A DNA stretch of 64,000 nucleotides. Origin: Silene latifolia (taxonomy: Eukaryota > Streptophyta > Magnoliopsida > Caryophyllales > Caryophyllaceae). The position numbers and the translations under genes were made by a program. Within the stretch, counting starts at the first letter, position 1, and each line of letters begins with the position of its first letter. This document shows positions 59,001-64,000 of this stretch, in pieces. Below the pieces are notes generated by a model. That model was not told the origin of the DNA. It did no database searches and saw only the letters and a program-made list of their open reading frames with translations. The stretch lies in NCBI RefSeq assembly GCF_048544455.1, contig NC_133532.1, positions 13,394,948-13,458,947 on the forward strand, written 5' to 3'.

Positions 59001-61396
59001 TCTTATATGGGTTAGTAATAGTATCATGATAATATTAATATGAGACTGTCTAATATGAGACTGTCAAATATAACTTAAGAAGCGAAGACTACTTACTGAG
59101 TATGAACCCCAACCAGGCATGGGAACAACCCCTGGAGAAAGAAGCATGGGGCCGTAAGACCCTGGAACGAAAGAACCAGGTACAAGAGGAGGCCTTGTTG
59201 CTCTATAGCTAGTAGACGACCCGGAAGCTTGTTCAGTTATAGGAAGAGAAGGAGGCTGCACTGTTGGATAAAATGGAGGTGCAGCTGCTGGCATTGGCAT
59301 GCCAGCTGGTTGAGGATGATGGAATTTACAAGTTCTCCCAAATTTGCACTGCCCCGTACTCAAATAATAGGAGCATTCTTTCTCACCCTGTTCGAGAAGA
59401 CAGACATATAATTGAAAAAGAGACCTGAATCACATAAAATTAAGCAAGTCTATTGGCTAGCACAAATACTTATGTAAGGCGGTTTCACATAATTATTATT
59501 GTAAAAATGTGTGGTATTTATCCAAGAGTCTGCTATGAAAATAGTTACTACAAGTTTCTTATACAGGGGTATTTGGCAATTAACATGCAACCTTACAACA
59601 TCTTTGTGTGACACCGCTTTACAAATTACAAGAGACTTCTTCATTTGTCAAAAACATAAATGGATGTAAGAGTTTAGTTTGAACCGGTCGTAACGGGAGA
59701 CCGTGATAGTTTAGGGGTGCATCAGTTAGCGATCCACCAGCATTTCTTGGATGATTGAACTTGCAAGTTGCACCAAATTTACAAGTTCCCGTCTTCAAAT
59801 AGTACTGCACAAGGGGGTGATACAAGTAAACAAACAGAGTGAAGCACTTAATCTCTGTACTGCACGTCACAAATTGCAGATCACCAAAAACTCACTTGAC
59901 ATGAAAGTTCGCCTGGACGTTCTGGGTATTCTCCTCCAACTAATCTAGATGCCACAACAACCTAGACAACAAGAAAAACCCAATTGTCATTGTTATGCCT
60001 GGAAACAGCCACACCAAGATTTGAATGGACTGAAATTGGGCCGACTGCTACTTCACAAAACCAAAAGCAAGAACACCTTAATGAGCTGTTTTACTTTATT
60101 CCATCATTGGGCTGAGCTTGTATCACAACAATCCTCGTCAGTCAAAGTTTCAGGTACTACCAACACAGTCTTTATAAGTTTAGAAAGATATCTAAGTCTG
60201 TCGATATTAATACACCCTTTCTTATAAACCATTGCCCATTGAAGAGTGACAAACCATATTTCTCGTTCATTTGTTCATATTCTCCCATCAAACAACCTTC
60301 CAGTTCAAACGCATACTCCTTCACAGTTTCAGGAACGCTCTCGGCAATCTAGCAATGTACATGATATACCATCAGCCGGAAATAAGCCAGGGCTTACTGT
60401 GATGATCTTCCCCTTTAGGCTTCTATTGTCATTTATTTATATCCTTTACTTCATTATGTTATCACTTCACCCAGGGAATGTAAGCCTTTAAACAAGACAT
60501 TATCATTACTCGAGAATTTGATAATCTACCAGTAAGTAGACTCCTATTCAGTGTACGAGAACTTGCATTCGCTCAAACATGCAATTTCCACACCAAATCA
60601 AAAACAATAAAAAACACCAACAAAGAATTTCACAACAAGAAGCAAAATGCAGGTGATTCAAACAAAAACAGAACACATGAATGAGGTAAAGAGTAAACAA
60701 CTGACCGCAGCACGGTCACGAGGATGGTTGTAACGGCAACGACTACCGAACCCACATGACCCAGTCCGCATATAATACACACAATCAGATACTCCAGGCC
60801 GCTCAGGGTACGCCTCCTGACCGGATATACCTAACCTCCACATGGACTCTGCATTTTCCACACAAAACCCAATCAAACATAAATATCACCAACACTAATC
60901 CACAACATAAACAAAACATTAAAAAAACTGAAAAATTACTCCTACATTTTCAGCAGAAACACATAATTTCACAAAATAATACTTGAAGATCATGATTATA
61001 TACTTAGCATACAAGGCTAAAAATGACCCATCATACATTCATACCCTACATAATTAAAAAATTAAGAATAAATATCATCACAACAATAAACCCCCTAAAA
61101 TAATAATTAAAATAACCTAACACAAAATTAAAAAAATCTAAAAAAAATTAGACAAAAACAAACAAAATCACACATGGACCCTACATTTCCAATAAAAACC
61201 CACATAATTTCATGAAGAAATACTCACTTTTACACCATAATTCATTACAACAGTAAACCCTAAACAGTAAAAAAAATGATCAAAACAAAAAAATAACAAA
61301 AACCCACAAAAATTTACTACCTTCAAGTCCAGTTTCACCCCATTGGGTTGCAGGATGATCAATCTCAGACCCTTGATTCCTTCCGTACAACTCCAT
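56079..61396 (-). CDS. CCCH zinc finger protein (C3H34/C3H58-like), 7 exons
   Basis: Exons in coding order: 61321-61396, 60706-60848, 59896-59961, 59695-59814, 59097-59387, 58543-58833, 56079-56402, all with GT...AG introns, giving 436 residues. Five C-x8-C-x5-C-x3-H fingers lie at about 48-67, 94-113, 140-159, 291-310 and 334-353, all ligands present, most preceded by YPERPG-type words. The middle is Pro/Ser-rich ([16 protein letters not shown]). The start [11 protein letters not shown] and the 3+2 finger layout match Arabidopsis At3g06410/At5g18550-type proteins, thought to bind nucleic acids, probably RNA in the nucleus. Introns are long (the last over 2.1 kb, with a MITE). AATAAA on the minus strand at 55763-55768 fits a 3' UTR of about 330 bp. 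This is the only apparently intact ordinary gene here. Confidence 0.93.
57032..57329. mobile_element. Tourist/Harbinger-like MITE in last intron of CCCH gene
   Basis: 298 bp flanked by TAA (57029-57031 and 57330-57332), the 3-bp duplication of the PIF/Harbinger type. Terminal repeats GGGTATGTTTAGATTG and, on the other strand, GGGTGTGTTTGGATAG. The interior is purine-rich then pyrimidine-rich and would fold into a long hairpin. Confidence 0.85.
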
Positions 61397-61743
61397 TTTT
61401 CACTTAAAATCACAGTAAAACAGTAAAATAATAATAACAATAATGATAATAATTGACAAAGTTCTTACCTTTTTTGGGTAATACTTAAAGATGGTGATGA
61501 AGATTGTACAGGGTAGTAATTAATTTAACAATGCAATGGTAAAAATTAAAAAAAGTAGGAGAATGTATATATATATGTTTTTTTTTTAAAAAAGAGATTA
61601 AAATGATGAAGAAAATTGGATAAATTTAAGGGGGGAATCAATACTATTATAGAACCCCAAGCTTCAAAGTGTGATCACTAGGAAAGTGAAACTATGCTAA
61701 AAATGTAATCTTTTTTGTCCTTTTATTAATATTATTTTTTTAT
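61397..61743. promoter_or_regulatory. Upstream region of the CCCH gene
   Basis: Probable 5' UTR and promoter of the minus-strand gene. A donor-like AAAAAAGGTAAGAAC (minus, about 61459-61473) could begin a leader intron, but no acceptor is certain. A short (TA)n at 61569-61576 is the only TATA-like feature that I can point to. Confidence 0.35.
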
Positions 61744-61925
61744 TGTTTTTTTTTTTTGGATTTTTCTTTTTCTTTTTCTTTTTCTTTTGTTGTTGTTGGG
61801 TGTTTTTTTTTTCTCTCTTTGTTTTTTGGGTTCACAATATTTCTCACTTTTAATGTGACGGAATTTAGGAGTGAGGGAGTGGGAATGGGAGTGGGAGTGG
61901 GAGTGGGAGTGGGAGTGGGTGTGTG
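61744..61925. repeat. T/CTTTTT tract and (GGGAGT)n minisatellite
   Basis: T runs and TTTTTC repeats (61744-61800), then about seven GGGAGT/GGGAAT units (61880-61918). Frames over these are low-complexity translations. Confidence 0.8.
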
Positions 61926-61949
61926 GCTTGTTGGAGTGATGTAGTGAGT

Positions 61950-62117
61950 GTATTGGCTAAAAGGAGTTACCTTGACTTGACACTAAAATTCATAATCGGG
62001 TTATTTTGATCGGGATTGTTGTATGGCTTATTGTATTGACTAAAAGAAGTTTAGCTTGACTTGATACTAGAACTTGTAATTGGGTTATTTTGATCGGGAT
62101 TGTAGTACGGCTTATTC
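61950..62117. repeat. Two-copy tandem repeat of about 83 bp
   Basis: Both units contain TTGGCTAAAAGGAG or TTGACTAAAAGAAG, then CTTGACTTGA, and end GGGTTATTTTGATCGGGATT. Copies at about 61950-62030 and 62033-62114. Confidence 0.75.
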
Positions 62118-62700
62118 CAATTCAATTTACATTTGGATTATGGCTTTAAGCAGTAGAGAACCTTAGTTATACCGAGCTGAATTTTCATAATACAATGTCA
62201 AATTATCGGTCGTTCTCCCTTGACTCAATAATTCACTCTTAAATATTTGACCACAAAATCAATAATCTGAACCTCGATCTCCCTTATTATTCACTCCAAG
62301 ATCTGTCACTGACTTATAGATTATTTCGATTGGTGGGTGGTTATGACAGTGACGAATTTGGGAAATGTTCTCACTTTGAGTACCATGAAGATGTTGGAGC
62401 TACTTTTACATAAAAAGGTACTCCTATAATATATAAACTTCCATCTGTTTTGCTAGTATTTGGACAAAGTAACCATATTAAAATTTAGTATTTGGGTATT
62501 ATGAGATCCTAGATCTTTGTACATTGATCTGCCAATGGTTGCGACTTGCGGGTTGTATAATTTGCATTATTTGAAGGAGTGGTTATCGAATTGTGTTACT
62601 TTTAACTGGTTTAAATATTTTTTTACTATAACTATGTATGTAACATATTGAAATATTGATATTCTTCAAATGCATGTAAATTATTTGCCATGGTTTCCAA

Positions 62701-62888
62701 CAATAGGTCTTGGTATAGACGGGTGGGGCGAACAGACGGGTAAAGACTTCTAATAAAATGGGTAGGGGGGACAAGGTGGGGCACCCCATGTGCTTCCCAC
62801 TTTATAGCAAAATGGGTATTTTGTGAGAGGAAATAGTATCCGTCTATACGTATAGACGGATAGTGTCCGTCTATAATGAGAATTTGTG
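62701..62888. mobile_element. Small Mutator-like MITE
   Basis: 188 bp flanked by an exact 9-bp duplication, GGTTTCCAA (62692-62700 and 62889-62897). The ends are imperfect inverted repeats sharing TATAGACGG at the same offset (bases 14-22). It also holds a perfect palindrome TATCCGTCTATACGTATAGA (continuing CGGATA) near 62847-62872. Nine-base duplications are typical of the Mutator superfamily. Confidence 0.78.
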
Positions 62889-62897
62889 GGTTTCCAA

Positions 62898-64000
62898 GGG
62901 TTAAGAGGTAATTAAAGTAGTAAAGCCTAGTATCTAAATGTAAAGCAAAAGCACAAAAGAGTTGAAAAGGACATCCCAAAGTCCAAATGCACTTGACCCA
63001 TCCCACTTCCTACCTACTATTACTTGATTCTATTATTCCAATTTAAAAACTAATCAACACATATTATATACTTGAATATCATAAAACAAGTTTTTTGTCA
63101 GTCCGCGAATAATTAATTTTTATTCCATCCATATTTCAAAATATTAGCCGAGTTGTATCGAATTTTCACTCTATCGTTGCAAAATATCGCCTGAAAAATC
63201 ACCGAGATTCACTGCGATCCACCCACATTGGCTGTACTAAGGACTGATTATACCGCGACGACAGCAATTACGACCGATACCGAGATTTTGAACTTTTGTT
63301 TCACTCATATACACTACTTGAACCGACGAATATAATCGTTTTAACCAATAATAAGTGTTGAGAAATTATTATAATAATTAAGAAAAAAAAAAGGGAAATT
63401 CTATGGGCGTTGAAGTTAGTTAGTTTGTTGGCATATTAAGATACCCGCCAAAACGTGAGAAAGTCTTTGGCATTTATTAATACAAGCTACCTTACTTAGA
63501 GGCTCTTTGTTTTCTGTATTAATTAAAGAGCTTCAACTTTTAGAATTTTTATTCTTCAACCGACATCTTTTTCTTCCCAAATTACAATACTACCCTTTTC
63601 ATGAATAAAACAAATGCTAACAAATGATATTTCATGTACAACGGTACAAGTCATATTCCAACTGACCACCATCTGATTCATCACTCATCAGTCACCCCAA
63701 TTTACTACTAACCCGCAAATTCTAGTGTAAGACGGTTTTACACAAAAACAATACGATATAAACAACAAAAATTAGAAAAGAACACGTTAAGATTATCCAA
63801 GAAAAGAAAATAAAATTATACTATGACACTCGAATTGAACATGAAATTGATGCCCTTGGTAACCCGGTCAATGTGCTTGCAAGCTAATGTATCGGAACAA
63901 TATGCCTTACCGAAAGGCATATATCCAACTCGTGCAAAATCGATGCCTTTTGCAGAAAAAATTTGATTATGTTAAGCTCCCTTGTCGTCCCATAGTAATA
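62898..64000. other. AT-rich intergenic DNA, no gene seen
   Basis: No supported ORF, RNA gene or complete transposon. A short inverted repeat GTGTAA-GACGG-TTTTACAC at 63727-63745 looks like the end of a common dispersed repeat. Confidence 0.55.

Noticed and set aside
59949-60491. Plus-strand frames in the second intron of the CCCH gene
   Set aside because: Intronic, no domain, no coding-like composition.

Overview
This is a stretch of plant nuclear DNA, almost certainly from a eudicot. Evidence: plant-type Ty1/copia, Tat, Tekay-like and Athila-like retrotransposons, a plant L1-type LINE, TA/ATA-rich MITEs, and one spliced gene for a five-finger CCCH protein of the Arabidopsis C3H34/C3H58 kind. 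I suspect Caryophyllales from the general look of the repeats, but the sequence alone does not prove it. Family names come from motifs read by eye, not from searches.

Layout. 1-4312: reverse-strand Ty1/copia relic carrying a MITE and an unidentified insert. 4313-5096: old truncated Tat LTR. 5097-5220 and 46315-about 49840: pieces of an Athila-like element, split by a full-length LINE (5221-46300; 14-17 bp target-site duplications). The LINE is itself split twice. A Tat-lineage Ty3/gypsy element (7136-34973, TSD ATAGC) lies in its endonuclease region, and a Ty1/copia element (36975-45449, TSD GCTTA) near the end of its reverse-transcriptase region. The Tat element is in turn split by a Tekay-like chromovirus (21266-29676, TSD TTCAT). 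All four duplications can be read directly, so the order is secure: Athila, then LINE, then Tat and copia, then Tekay inside Tat. 49975-51912 is a terminal-inverted-repeat element sitting in (TA)n. 51913-54003 has no gene. 54004-55055 is an ATA-rich MITE. 56079-61396 (minus) is the only ordinary host gene. 61700-64000 holds simple repeats and a small Mutator-like MITE.

The most interesting part is the Tat element, about 19.4 kb without its Tekay insert. Gag-pol runs on the minus strand. Between pol and the 3' LTR two intron-containing genes run the other way: a plant-mobile-domain-like gene (10593-13637, eight exons, damaged) and an intact two-exon DUF7745-like gene (14532-16056). Paired GC-rich hairpins about 30 bp apart lie upstream of both antisense genes and upstream of the LTR TATA box, and the DUF7745 promoter shares its TATA context with the LTR promoter. 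This looks like one promoter module serving both strands of one retrotransposon. A second unusual signal is the Tekay element's array of 12-bp ACTCGGYCGAGT palindromes, in the putative U3 of both LTRs and again upstream of gag.
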